Positions 7,957-17,322 of a stretch of 64,000 nt of DNA are shown one piece after another. The translations under genes and the position numbers were made by a program. This stretch comes from Bradyrhizobium cosmicum (GTDB taxonomy: Bacteria > Pseudomonadota > Alphaproteobacteria > Rhizobiales > Xanthobacteraceae). Under the pieces are notes generated by a model. It saw nothing but the letters and a program-made list of their open reading frames with translations. It was not told where the DNA came from and ran no database searches. The stretch is from assembly GCF_007290395.2 (NCBI RefSeq), contig NZ_CP041656.2, positions 5,890,001-5,954,000 of the forward strand. The letters are read 5' to 3'. Position 1 is the first letter of the stretch, and each line of letters starts with the position of its first letter.

Positions 7957-9348
7957 ATGTTTCGCCTCCTCGCTCTTGGCAGCTATTTCTACCAAAGCCT
8001 GGTCGCGATCCTTCTCATTCTTGCCCTCAGCCATGTGCTGGAGCCCGCGTCTTACACGACGTATTCGCTGACCGTAGCCGTGAGCCAGCTAGCCGCCGTG
8101 GTTGCCTTTGAATGGCTGCAACTAGCAGGGCAGCGCTTCCTCTCATCGAGCCAGGGAGACGAGACGCCGCGACTCCAATCATCCCTGATCACCGCACTCG
8201 CACTCAGCATTGCCGCCCTGATCGCGGCCGCAGGGCTTGCCTTGCTGTCCGGCCGGATTACGCTGCCCCTGATCGCAACAGGGCTCGCAGTCACGATCGC
8301 GCAGGGGACCGTTGACCTGCATTACATGATGATCCGGGTCTCGGGCAGATTGCCCTCGGCCTCGATGCTGATGATCTTCCGCGCCACGTTTCTCCTCGTG
8401 GGCGCTATCGCCGGTGCGAAGCTCCACGGGACAGCGGAAGCCGCGCTTGCCGGCATCCTCGTCGGGCACGCCCTTGGCCTGGTTCTCGGCTCGCTGATCG
8501 ACCGCACCTTGCTGCACTGGTCTCCCCGAATCGCCAGGAAGTCGGACCTGTCCGCCTTTGCCCGCTACGGGATGCTGGCCTCGGGGGCGTCGGTGGTCCA
8601 CCTGTCCGTCCCGATCATGATGCGCTTCATGATCGTCGATCGTTTCGGAATCGGATCGAGCGCAAGCGCCGGCTTCTCCATGGCAATCGACCTGCTGCAG
8701 CGACCGTTCTCCGTACTGCTGTCGGCCATTCACACCATCAGCTATCCCGAAGTGGTGCTGCGCTACGATACAGGGACGAGGCGAGACGCCCAGCAAGCCG
8801 CAGCCGGCCTGTTCGAGCTGGCATTCTGCTCCACCGCGCTTATGCTCGGTGGATTGATCGCATTCATCCCCGACGCTGCGACGTTCTTCGTTCCGCCCGC
8901 GCTAGCCGCAAGCTTCCTCGCCGCAACGCCGAGCGTGGCGACTTTCTATTTTCTGCATACGCATCTTCAGGCGACGCTGGCGCTCGTCCCGCACCTTCAG
9001 AAGGCGGCGCTGCGCCTCATCCTGATCGCCGTAGGTCAATTGGCTCTTATCTCCGGTCTCGTTCTGGCCAGCAGCCTTGCGAGCCTGACGCCAACGAAGG
9101 CGCTGGCCAGCGCCGCTCTCGCAACCGCGCTGGTGATCTTAGCAACCTCTGGGCCAACGATACGATTTGGCGCCTATCCGCGTCCCGGCCTCGTACTGTT
9201 AACGACGGTCGGAGCCGCTGTCATCGGGGGCCTTGCAGCATCGCCGTCCGAACCGTCGGCGTGGCTCGTCGGCAAGATCGTTATCGCGGCAGTGATCACG
9301 TTGATCATCGTGTGGTTCGGCGACTTCCTGCACCATGACCGGGCGTGA
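7957..9348 (+). CDS. Wzx-type polysaccharide flippase
   Basis: An inner-membrane protein of about 463 residues with roughly 12 hydrophobic segments spread evenly, in the style of the MATE/MOP polysaccharide exporter superfamily. The first helix (LGSYFYQSLVAILLILALS) is followed by residues typical of Wzx N-termini. It is expected to flip the undecaprenyl-linked repeat unit to the periplasm. The reading frame is open from ATG 7885, but the extra 24 residues are Arg-rich and unlike a membrane protein start, so ATG 7957 (MFRLLALG) is preferred. Its last 150 bp overlap, on the opposite strand, the C-terminal tail of the acyltransferase gene that converges on it. Confidence 0.85.
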   Translation: MFRLLALGSYFYQSLVAILLILALSHVLEPASYTTYSLTVAVSQLAAVVAFEWLQLAGQRFLSSSQGDETPRLQSSLITALALSIAALIAAAGLALLSGRITLPLIATGLAVTIAQGTVDLHYMMIRVSGRLPSASMLMIFRATFLLVGAIAGAKLHGTAEAALAGILVGHALGLVLGSLIDRTLLHWSPRIARKSDLSAFARYGMLASGASVVHLSVPIMMRFMIVDRFGIGSSASAGFSMAIDLLQRPFSVLLSAIHTISYPEVVLRYDTGTRRDAQQAAAGLFELAFCSTALMLGGLIAFIPDAATFFVPPALAASFLAATPSVATFYFLHTHLQATLALVPHLQKAALRLILIAVGQLALISGLVLASSLASLTPTKALASAALATALVILATSGPTIRFGAYPRPGLVLLTTVGAAVIGGLAASPSEPSAWLVGKIVIAAVITLIIVWFGDFLHHDRA

Positions 9349-10449
9349 GAACTCTTGATCTGCCCGACATTTAACCAGCGTGGCTGCGGTGCATCGCTGA
9401 CTTCGCTCTGCGCGACGTTTCAGGAAGCGATCGATGGCAGAGCGAAGGCGGACCTCGATAATCTCAAAGCTCAATGAGGATGCAATCAGGGTCAGCGTGA
9501 GACCCGATAAGACAAATCCGCCCCACAGCAGCCAGGAATTCACGCCGTGCTCGGCGAGCTTCCTGCCGACCATCTGCAGGGGGTAGAGCACGAAGGGATG
9601 AACGAGATACATGCTGTAGCTGATCTTGCCGACGAACTGCAGGGCGGAGACGCTCAGCGCCCTCGCAAACCCGGACTCCGGCGTCAGGACGGCCGCGAAC
9701 AGGAGAAACCCCGGAAGGAGCGCGGCCCACGCGCCGACAGAATCGAGCAGGCCGAACATCAGCGCAAAGCAGGCGATCGCCATGATTAATCCCAACCAGC
9801 CCTTCACCGGCAAGCGGACCGACAGCAGACCGAAGATAATCCCGATGCCGAAAAAGGCGGTGTTCGGACGATAGCCGACCGCAGCTAGCGCGACCAATCC
9901 GAACACGACCATGGCCCACCAGCTCTGCGCGCGATAGGCGACGAAGATCGCGGCAAACCAGATGTAGAAGGCCCATTCGTAACTCAGCGTCCAAGCATTC
10001 TGCTGGGCGATCGGAAGGCCGAGCGCATCGGGAAGGAAAAACAAGTTGACGAGGAACAGCTGGATATAGGTTCCGACGTTGATGCCGTTGAAGAACTTGT
10101 ATCCGGCGATCGGACCGAGCGTGAACACGACAAGGTGAAGCGCGACGAAGACCGGCAGAATCCGAAGGCAACGGTCGTACATGAAGGTCGACACCTTGCC
10201 GTGCCGAACCAGGCTTGCCGGAATCAGGAAGCCGCTGATCATGAAGAACAGCTCGACGCCGTGACCGCCGGTGTCGAACACCTTGTGCAGCCATCCAGGT
10301 AGCGCCGGCAGGAATCCGGCAAGCATCGGCATCGCATAGAGATGCGCGAAGACCACCGTCAGCGCCGCAAGACCCCGGAAGCCCTGAATCGGCGGAAAGA
10401 AGCCCGCGCGCGCGGCGCCTGCCGCACCCGGTATCGCTGCTCCGGTCAT
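9199..10449 (-). CDS. Acyltransferase family 3 membrane protein (EPS modification)
   Basis: A multi-pass acyltransferase-3 (OafA/ExoZ-like) that would transfer acetyl or another acyl group to sugars of the repeat unit. It begins with the family opening IQGFRGLAALTVVFAHLY. GHGVELFFMISGFLIPAS carries the second conserved helix, and KISYSMYLVHPFVLYP is the late family signature. The ATG at 10449 overlaps the stop of the upstream acyltransferase gene as ATGA, so the two are probably translationally coupled. The last 50 residues are hydrophilic, Arg/Asp-rich, and lie antisense to the flippase gene. They look unlike the family and may be a read-on tail after a lost stop. Confidence 0.88.
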   Translation of the reverse strand: MTGAAIPGAAGAARAGFFPPIQGFRGLAALTVVFAHLYAMPMLAGFLPALPGWLHKVFDTGGHGVELFFMISGFLIPASLVRHGKVSTFMYDRCLRILPVFVALHLVVFTLGPIAGYKFFNGINVGTYIQLFLVNLFFLPDALGLPIAQQNAWTLSYEWAFYIWFAAIFVAYRAQSWWAMVVFGLVALAAVGYRPNTAFFGIGIIFGLLSVRLPVKGWLGLIMAIACFALMFGLLDSVGAWAALLPGFLLFAAVLTPESGFARALSVSALQFVGKISYSMYLVHPFVLYPLQMVGRKLAEHGVNSWLLWGGFVLSGLTLTLIASSLSFEIIEVRLRSAIDRFLKRRAERSQRCTAATLVKCRADQEFSRPVMVQEVAEPHDDQRDHCRDNDLADEPRRRFGRRCCKAPDDSGSDRR

Positions 10450-11546
10450 GCAGTACCCCGCTCCGGCACCGACATGACCTCGACGTCGGCGTTTCGTCGC
10501 GAGCGATAGCTTCGACCATAAGCGACGGCGGGCTTCTCGATGGCGTAATAACTGACCCAGGAGACCAGGAGCGTGACCGAGAAGACAACGGCCGCAAAGA
10601 CCATCCAATGCGGCAGGTTGCCACCGACACCCAGATAGTGCTCCGCCAGGGTCAGCACGTAGACCTGCATCAGATACACCGAATAACTGATCATCCCGAC
10701 GAAGGTGAGGCTACGCGATGCAAGCCGATCACCGTAGCTCGCAAAAACGACGAAGGTGAATCCCGCCAGGATATAGGCCGATGCGATCGAATAGCTGTGG
10801 AAGAAATTGCCTTCGTAATCTCCGCCGTACAGGCGCTTGAAAATCACCATCGCAAACACGCAGTAGAGGCCGAGAGACACCGCCACGTGCCACCACCGCA
10901 GCTTCCGCCCAATCAACGTGTCACGGGTGATCTTGCCGATCAGCATCGCATCGATATTTAGCGCGACCTCCAGCAAGCGCGACACGATCCGCTGCTCGAA
11001 CAGCATCGGCAGAAGGATGCCGGCACACGAGATCAGGACCACGATCCCGAAAACGGCTGTGCTGCGACGGAGCAGGCCCGCGGCGAAAAGCACGACGCAA
11101 CCGATATAGAAGATCAACTCGATCGCGAGCGTCCAGTGCGCCACCACCATGTTGGGCAACCCAAGCAGATTTTGGAACATCGTCAGATTGACCAGCACCT
11201 GCCATGCCGGAAAGACCTTCGCCTCCGTCCTGGGCAGGATCGCGAGCGCAAGGACGATGGACAGCCAATACATGGGATAGAGCCGGAAGAAGCGGCTCAC
11301 CGCGAAATCCCGCACCGGCGCGGTGCTGTTGGGAAAGCTATAGGGCACGACGAAGCCGCTGACGAAGAAGAAGAGCACGACGCCATAGCGACCGAAGTTG
11401 AAATAGTACCCGATCAAGCCGTGCAGCACGCCCTCATAGGCGCCGGTCTGCCCCGTGAGCACGATCTGCTCCAGCACGTGCTGGATCAGCACACAGAGAA
11501 CGGCAATCCCGCGCAACGTGTCAATGAACGCAAGGCGTTTGTGCAT
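10446..11546 (-). CDS. Acyltransferase family 3 membrane protein (EPS modification)
   Basis: A 366-residue acyltransferase-3 with about ten membrane segments. It opens RLAFIDTLRGIAVLCVLIQH, in which the Arg and the final His correspond to conserved family positions. GVVLFFFVSGFVVPYSF and GMISYSVYLMQVYVL are the other two family blocks. The ATG start lies 95 bp downstream of the putative polymerase gene on the same strand. The ATGA junction with the next acyltransferase shows they form one transcription unit. The acyl donor and target sugar are not evident. Confidence 0.9.
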   Translation of the reverse strand: MHKRLAFIDTLRGIAVLCVLIQHVLEQIVLTGQTGAYEGVLHGLIGYYFNFGRYGVVLFFFVSGFVVPYSFPNSTAPVRDFAVSRFFRLYPMYWLSIVLALAILPRTEAKVFPAWQVLVNLTMFQNLLGLPNMVVAHWTLAIELIFYIGCVVLFAAGLLRRSTAVFGIVVLISCAGILLPMLFEQRIVSRLLEVALNIDAMLIGKITRDTLIGRKLRWWHVAVSLGLYCVFAMVIFKRLYGGDYEGNFFHSYSIASAYILAGFTFVVFASYGDRLASRSLTFVGMISYSVYLMQVYVLTLAEHYLGVGGNLPHWMVFAAVVFSVTLLVSWVSYYAIEKPAVAYGRSYRSRRNADVEVMSVPERGTA

Positions 11547-11641
11547 GCTTTGCCAGTCTCGCCGCCATCAGGCCATTGCCGAATTCCACGGGCGCCACAT
11601 GCCGTTACCAGCTGCGCGGCCGATGCACGTGTGCCCTCCGC

Positions 11642-12937
11642 TCATCCGGTGGACAATCGCGTCTCGGATGGAACGACCCCCTCGCGCTTTCCAGTCTGGA
11701 ATAGAGCGGTCGCCCTCTTCGAGAAAACCTCGCTGAAGCCGAGCGCAATCACGAGCAGACCCGTCGCCGGACCATAGCTGAGCACGGTGATCGTGAAGAT
11801 GTTCGTCACGAAGACCAGCGACAGCTTGTAGACGTCGGTGACGATGAGCATCGACCTGAACACCATCCACATGAAGATGACGAAGGGGAAACCAAACATC
11901 ACGTAGGTACCGATGTAGAAATTATCGACCGGAACCCACAAGTCCCTCAGATTCGAGAACAGCTGTTGAGGGTAATTGAAGCAGCCCACCCCGCATCCCG
12001 TAACTATTCCAATCGGCATGAGCTGGCTGAGATATACGAACGGCATCTGCCAGCTGTTGTTGATACGATCCTGAATACTAAAGAAAAAGCCCCTCTGTCC
12101 CGGAGCGAGGTCGACGCCGGTGAGCAGCAGGATGAGCGCGATCGGAACCAGGATCGATGCGAAGGACCAGATGGTCAGCCTGCGCAGCGTATTCAGACGT
12201 TTCTCATCCGGAAGAGCCCGGACGAATAGCAATGCAACCACGTAGATCACCAGCACACCCATGGCCGTCTTGTTGGTTGTGAGCCGGATCGCATAGATCG
12301 ACATCCCTCCGACGACCAGGCACCAGGGGATGCTCCTGCGGATAGACGTCATAACGAAGGCGACGAGAATGAAATAGGCCGCCATCGTACTATCAGCGGC
12401 GAAGCCGGCCAGACGCTGCTCGGCAAAGGACCACCACAATCGTTGCGCCTCACGGGTCGCTCCAAACGACTCGTACTTGAAGCCGACCCACGGCATCGAC
12501 CAGTATTTGGAGAGAAAAATCCCGAACAAAGTCAAATACAGCGTGCCGGTAACCACCGCCAGCGACTTGGGATAGTCGGCAAGGTTTCGATCGGCGAAAC
12601 AGAAGCCGACGAAGAGCGGGAAGATCATCTTGATCGACGATGCCAGCGCCGTCGCGCTATCGAGGAAGAAAAATCCAATTGCGAGCGAGATGCAGATCTG
12701 GGCGAAGACAAGCAGCCCCAGCATGCTTCCATTGTCGACAATGGATCGCTTGAGGAAAAGCACGATGCAGGCAATTGCAACGAAGTCCGGAGAAAACCAC
12801 AACACGTCGAGATGAAACGAGGCAAAGTAGAACTTCATCGCGCCGGCGAACGCGTCTCGGATGACGTAGAGGCAGAACCCGACAGCCTCGAGCGAAATCC
12901 CCACGGAAATCGTTCTATCTCGTTCGCTAAATGTCAC
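11642..12937 (-). CDS. Putative polysaccharide polymerase (Wzy-like) membrane protein
   Basis: A polytopic membrane protein with about ten to twelve hydrophobic stretches and one longer extracytoplasmic loop (around GVDLAPGQRGFFFSIQDR to VPVDNFYIG). This layout suits a Wzy-type EPS polymerase or O-antigen-ligase relative, but no diagnostic motif is present, so the call is from topology and context. The open frame runs back to a TTG at 13072, but the first 45 residues are not membrane-like. GTG 12937, just before the first hydrophobic segment, is a better start, though without a strong Shine-Dalgarno. It lies in an EPS gene run lacking any other obvious polymerase apart from the 15942 gene. 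Confidence 0.65.
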   Translation of the reverse strand: MTFSERDRTISVGISLEAVGFCLYVIRDAFAGAMKFYFASFHLDVLWFSPDFVAIACIVLFLKRSIVDNGSMLGLLVFAQICISLAIGFFFLDSATALASSIKMIFPLFVGFCFADRNLADYPKSLAVVTGTLYLTLFGIFLSKYWSMPWVGFKYESFGATREAQRLWWSFAEQRLAGFAADSTMAAYFILVAFVMTSIRRSIPWCLVVGGMSIYAIRLTTNKTAMGVLVIYVVALLFVRALPDEKRLNTLRRLTIWSFASILVPIALILLLTGVDLAPGQRGFFFSIQDRINNSWQMPFVYLSQLMPIGIVTGCGVGCFNYPQQLFSNLRDLWVPVDNFYIGTYVMFGFPFVIFMWMVFRSMLIVTDVYKLSLVFVTNIFTITVLSYGPATGLLVIALGFSEVFSKRATALFQTGKREGVVPSETRLSTG

Positions 12938-13199
12938 GCCGGTCGCCGCCTGATCTGGGGGGTTTTGCGAAGAACTGCCGCAAGGGAGAGACGCCAAGTG
13001 GAACGAAATCTTGTCGAATTGACGCGCGCCGCAAGACGTTGCGTTACTTGCTGCAATGCAGCATACTTGCAAATTCCGTTCATTTCAACGCTGAATGTTC
13101 GTCCGTTCATCGGTCTGTGGCGTCCTGTTCCGTCTCGCCCTGCCTTTGCGAAATCAAGCCGTCCACTACTCCGAGGAAGATAGCTGACCCTTCACATTC

Positions 13200-14282
13200 T
13201 CACGGTTGTATTCGCGATCCATGACCGGGGGGGTTCTCCGTTCGCATCGGCTTGCGAGACCCGGTGCACCATTTGAGCAGCGGCTTCTCAACGAACGCAT
13301 GCACGGCCAATCCGACGGCAACGGTCGCGACAACCATTGCGAAGAAGATGACCTGCAACGGCAATCCCTTCAGGAAACCGGTTGCCACAATCAGTTTCGC
13401 CAGCATCGACAGTATCGTGAAATGAACCAGATAGAGGCTGTAGGAGGCGTCGCCAAGGCGCGTCAGCCACTGCGGAAACCCGAGCTTCCCCTGACGCTCC
13501 GTCTCCACCGCCGCAAGTATCATCAGCCCCGCTCCGGCTCCATACAACCACTGCATCAGTGCGGGCGGCAACCCGAGTAAATTAACCCGATTGACCGCAG
13601 CGACGGCAAAAACAAATACGCCAAGGAGGAACGTCGGCAACAGCGGCAGGCCGAACTTGCCGGAACTCCAGACACGCTGGACAAGCATCCCGATCAGGAA
13701 AAGAAAAGGATAAGGCGAGCTGAGAATCGTCCATCGGAAAGGATTCAACTCGCCAAGGGAATAGATTGCTGCCAGGCCCCATAGCGAGCCGATCACGATG
13801 CCAAGGGTTCGATTGTAGATTGCAAGACCGAATACCGCATAAAAGGCGATCTCAAAGCAAAGCGTCCACGAGACCACAACGATCTTTGGATCGGTCACCA
13901 TTCCCGAAGTCGGAAGCAGGAAGAATTCGCGCACGATACGCTCGAAGCCGATACTGGACTTGGTCATCAGGAGGGGAACCAGAACCGCGCAGAAAACCGC
14001 CCAATAGAGCGGGTAGATGCGTACAAATCGCCGCCATATGAAATTTGCCAGGCACGTGGGTGCGCCAATATCGCCGGAATGCGCGTTCAAAATGATGAAC
14101 CCGCTCAGGACGAAGAAAAAGTCCACGCCCGAATCGAGGAACCTCGGCACATCTCCAAAAGGAGTTGATCCCCAATAAGTCGGCACACGGAAGATGACGG
14201 ACGTGTGATAGATCACGACCATCAGCGCCGCCAGGCCGCGCCCGCACTGAAGCGACCGTAACGTTGATCGAGATCCCGACAA
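13200..14282 (-). CDS. Acyltransferase family 3, ExoZ-like
   Basis: A 360-residue acyltransferase-3 with the ExoZ-type opening LRSLQCGRGLAALMVVIYHT, then SGVDFFFVLSGFIILNAHS and FIWRRFVRIYPLYW, and finally GDASYSLYLVHFTILSML. The start is TTG 14282, supported by an AGGGA about seven bases upstream. In rhizobia, proteins of this class acetylate exopolysaccharide. It is one of four such genes in this locus, and its neighbour at 14355 is on the same strand 72 bp upstream. Confidence 0.9.
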   Translation of the reverse strand: MSGSRSTLRSLQCGRGLAALMVVIYHTSVIFRVPTYWGSTPFGDVPRFLDSGVDFFFVLSGFIILNAHSGDIGAPTCLANFIWRRFVRIYPLYWAVFCAVLVPLLMTKSSIGFERIVREFFLLPTSGMVTDPKIVVVSWTLCFEIAFYAVFGLAIYNRTLGIVIGSLWGLAAIYSLGELNPFRWTILSSPYPFLFLIGMLVQRVWSSGKFGLPLLPTFLLGVFVFAVAAVNRVNLLGLPPALMQWLYGAGAGLMILAAVETERQGKLGFPQWLTRLGDASYSLYLVHFTILSMLAKLIVATGFLKGLPLQVIFFAMVVATVAVGLAVHAFVEKPLLKWCTGSRKPMRTENPPGHGSRIQP

Positions 14283-14354
14283 AATTCGTCCCTTCTTCGA
14301 GTCCCGCGCTCACTCTAGAACTCGAGAGAATTCACTCGAAAACAAGTCAATGGA

Positions 14355-15638
14355 CTACCGCGCTTCCAGGCGAGGACTGGCGTTGACCTCGGCTGGAACT
14401 GTTGCCGGCGCAACGGCGAAAGAACGATCGTCTTGCAGCCAGCGCTTGATCAGCTTGCCGCCGGGAATCTCGACCCAGCGATAGGTCAGGTCAGACAGCG
14501 CAAGGACGGCCGCAATCAGGACCACAAGATTTAGCGTAGCAGCAAGACCGGGATAGATCGTGTCGAGCCAGTTGATCGGCCGATGTCCAAGTGCCCTGAT
14601 GCCATATTCAGCCAGCAAGATGACAAAAGCATGCACCATGTAGATCGAATAGGAACGTTTGCCGGCCCATACCAGAGTCTTCGTCGCTAGCAGCCGAGGC
14701 AAGACGGCGGCGTCTGGAAACGCCAGAAGAGCTCCCAGGAACACCGCAAATGTCAACGGCACAAGATAGCTGAGCCAAGGCCAAGACTCGATGACGCAGA
14801 CGTTCACGACAACGACAAGCAACGCGGCGAATTGGAACGCGCCTTTAGCCATCGAACTCATTGTGCGCGGCACGTAAGACACCGCCTTCACAGTCAATAC
14901 GCCGAGAAAGAAACTTGTGAAGCAGCGCAGCAAGCCAAAATCGGCCTGAGTGTCTATTTCCTTCAAACGGATCCACGCCGCCAGCGTCAACCAACTCACG
15001 ACAGCAAACACGGCCGCCGAGACATACAACCATCGTAGCGAACCAAGTCGCTGCGCACCGAGCACAATCAACCCGAACACCAGATACGTGTAAAACTCCA
15101 CGCTGATGCTCCAGCTCGGCGCATTCCAGTTCAGGTAGTCGAGGAAGCCGAGGGAGTGCAGCAAGAATACGTTCAGAATGAAGGAATAGGCATTGTTGAC
15201 CTCGAACGCGACCGGCACGGCAGCGATGACGCCGAGACTCAAGAGGCCAATTCGCAACAAACGGAAGAGAAGCAGAGCGATCAGCATGACAAAGTGAAGT
15301 GGATAGATGCGGGCAAACCGACGCACCATGAATTCGCGGAGGGAGAACCGCCCAAAATCCGATTGCACGTAGCTCATCGACATCACCATGCCGCTGAGAA
15401 CGAAAAAGAGATCGACGAGAAACCCGCCGCTCCTGAAAAAAGAGCAGTCGACCCACGAAGGCGAACTGAAAGCGGCGAGAAAGGTAGGCATGAGTATCAC
15501 GTGGTGCACAACGACGGTGACCGCAGCTATACCGCGGACGCTATCCAGCGACAGCACATGTTCTTTTTCTTGGTGAACTTCTCTCGCCAAATCGACCTCG
15601 GAGCCTCTTGCGCTGCAGCATTTGTTTCTAATTGGCAT
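14355..15638 (-). CDS. Acyltransferase family 3 membrane protein (EPS modification)
   Basis: An acyltransferase-3 of about 427 residues. It has SLDSVRGIAAVTVVVHHVIL at the N-terminus, FLVDLFFVLSGMVMSMSYV, then FMVRRFARIYPLHF and late GKRSYSIYMVHAFVILL, all in the family order. The frame is open from 15713, but ATG 15638 avoids an Arg/His-rich leader. The gene diverges from the ligase-like gene, which sits across a spacer of about 300 bp. Base composition here appears lower in GC than in the chemotaxis region, as is common for EPS modification genes that move between strains; I did not compute it. Confidence 0.88.
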   Translation of the reverse strand: MPIRNKCCSARGSEVDLAREVHQEKEHVLSLDSVRGIAAVTVVVHHVILMPTFLAAFSSPSWVDCSFFRSGGFLVDLFFVLSGMVMSMSYVQSDFGRFSLREFMVRRFARIYPLHFVMLIALLLFRLLRIGLLSLGVIAAVPVAFEVNNAYSFILNVFLLHSLGFLDYLNWNAPSWSISVEFYTYLVFGLIVLGAQRLGSLRWLYVSAAVFAVVSWLTLAAWIRLKEIDTQADFGLLRCFTSFFLGVLTVKAVSYVPRTMSSMAKGAFQFAALLVVVVNVCVIESWPWLSYLVPLTFAVFLGALLAFPDAAVLPRLLATKTLVWAGKRSYSIYMVHAFVILLAEYGIRALGHRPINWLDTIYPGLAATLNLVVLIAAVLALSDLTYRWVEIPGGKLIKRWLQDDRSFAVAPATVPAEVNASPRLEAR

Positions 15639-15941
15639 TACTCGGGTTGACAACGCCGAAAGTCGACGGTGCCTGTGCGGTTTCCGCGCAAACTGCTCCA
15701 CACGCAGTCCCATCCCAAAATAACGTTATCGGCTGCAGCGGATTCAAACGCAGAGGCGCGTGTCACCCGAAGTTTCAAAGGCGCTTTGTTGACAAAATCG
15801 AGTCTGCGATCAGTACATTTTTCCTGGTCCAGCCACTTCCGGAACCGCCGAATTGATGCTTTATCGAGCGTTGTTGCGACAAGCCGTTCCGGCGGCGACG
15901 TCGATACCATTGGGGAATGCCAACTGAACACCGTCTCCAAG
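15639..15941. promoter_or_regulatory. Divergent spacer between acyltransferase and ligase-like gene
   Basis: About 300 bp remain between the preferred starts (15638 minus, 15942 plus). It should hold the promoters of both units. The plus frame is open through it from 15669, but the encoded residues are polar and unlike the membrane protein that follows. No clear promoter consensus or palindrome was found. Confidence 0.4.
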
Positions 15942-17294
15942 ATGATGGCGCTTGCAGTCTTCGTGTTGGCGCCCCTGCCGCTTGGGTCCACCGACCAGAT
16001 CTGGATCTGCGTCTGGTCCGCGCTGATCGCGGCAAGCCTCGTCACGGCGAATCTCGACGGCGTCGTCCGTGAGGATGTGCGACTATTGACGCCGCTGCTC
16101 GGAACGCTCGCGGTGGTTGCAGCGATCATCATCGTCCAGCAATGGCGGGACCAGCCTTTTGCACCTGGCAATCCGGTCTGGCAAATCTCTTCGAAATGGC
16201 TCGGATCGCAGGCTTCCCATCGCATATCAACGACGGTCAACGGCCCATGGCTTGCAGCGGGCTATCCGCTCCTCCTCGCGACGGTCTTCATTCGCGCGTT
16301 CCTGATCTCAACCGACGCGAGCAGTGCTCGCCGTCTCCTCCTGATCCTCGCCTGGGCCGGGTGTGCCTACGCCATCTACGGAGCCCTGGCTGAAGTCAGC
16401 GACCCCAATGGACTGTTGTCGAGACGCAAGGAAGCGTATCTCGGCTATGCTACCGGCACATTCGTCAACCGCAATACGGCCGCGGTGTTCTGGGGCAGCA
16501 GTGCCGTGCTGTTTCTGGTCCCGTTGCTGCGTATGGCGCACCGCCGTGACCGTCCTGACAAGCCGCCATCGCCTCGATTCGCGGATCGCGTCCTACATTA
16601 TTCGTCCTCGCCGACAGCGCTCGGCGCCGGTTTTGTCATCTGCCTGATCGCGACTGCTATGACCGGCTCTCGCGCAGGGCTATTGCTGTCGATCTTTGCG
16701 CTCCTGCAGGCCTGCTGGCTTTATCTTGCGCCATTGCCGCTCGGCAAAATGCGGAGATGGGGGCTTGTCGGAGCCACAGCTGTCGCGGCGCTGCTGATCC
16801 TCCAGACTGTTGGGGGCGCCGTTGCCGGACGAATAGGCACTTATGGCCTAATCGACGAGCAAAGGTTCAGCGCTTATCGAGTAAGCTTTGCTATCATCCG
16901 CGACCATCCACTGCTCGGTGTCGGCTGGGGCAACTTCGAAACGGCGTTCCCGGCCTATCGGACCGCGGAGCTCGGCAGTCTCGGTGTGTGGGATCGCGCC
17001 CATTCGACCCCCTTGGAGCTCGCGGTGGAGCTTGGCCTGCCTGCTGCAAGCCTCATCGTGTTATGCTGCCTCTGGTATGTTTACCTATTGTTAAGAAGCA
17101 GCTTGCGGCGAAAGCGTGATCGCTACATACCGATTGTCGGCGTCAGCGTGGCGGCGCTCGGGCTGGTCCATAGCTGCATCGATTTTTCGTTGCAGATACC
17201 CGGCTTCGGGGTCTTTTTTGCTGCTATTGCTGGTTGCGGGCTTGCCCAGTCGCTTACGTCCGAACTGCGGAAAGAACATGGCAAGTTTGAATAG
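15942..17294 (+). CDS. O-antigen ligase / Wzy_C domain polymerase-like protein
   Basis: A membrane protein of about 450 residues with a dozen hydrophobic segments. The Wzy_C (PF04932-type) hallmark is clear: repeated basic and GSRAG segments (ATAMTGSRAGLLLS), then DHPLLGVGWGNFETAFPAYR and, after a loop, AHSTPLELAVELG. Proteins of this family polymerise or ligate undecaprenyl-linked repeat units in the periplasm, so with the 11642 gene there are two polymerase/ligase candidates. ATG 15942 begins at the first membrane helix; an in-frame extension to 15669 exists. It is followed after 28 bp by a small secreted protein gene. Confidence 0.85.
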   Translation: MMALAVFVLAPLPLGSTDQIWICVWSALIAASLVTANLDGVVREDVRLLTPLLGTLAVVAAIIIVQQWRDQPFAPGNPVWQISSKWLGSQASHRISTTVNGPWLAAGYPLLLATVFIRAFLISTDASSARRLLLILAWAGCAYAIYGALAEVSDPNGLLSRRKEAYLGYATGTFVNRNTAAVFWGSSAVLFLVPLLRMAHRRDRPDKPPSPRFADRVLHYSSSPTALGAGFVICLIATAMTGSRAGLLLSIFALLQACWLYLAPLPLGKMRRWGLVGATAVAALLILQTVGGAVAGRIGTYGLIDEQRFSAYRVSFAIIRDHPLLGVGWGNFETAFPAYRTAELGSLGVWDRAHSTPLELAVELGLPAASLIVLCCLWYVYLLLRSSLRRKRDRYIPIVGVSVAALGLVHSCIDFSLQIPGFGVFFAAIAGCGLAQSLTSELRKEHGKFE

Positions 17295-17322
17295 AATGAA
17301 CTATAAGAGGTAAGAAAGTCCG

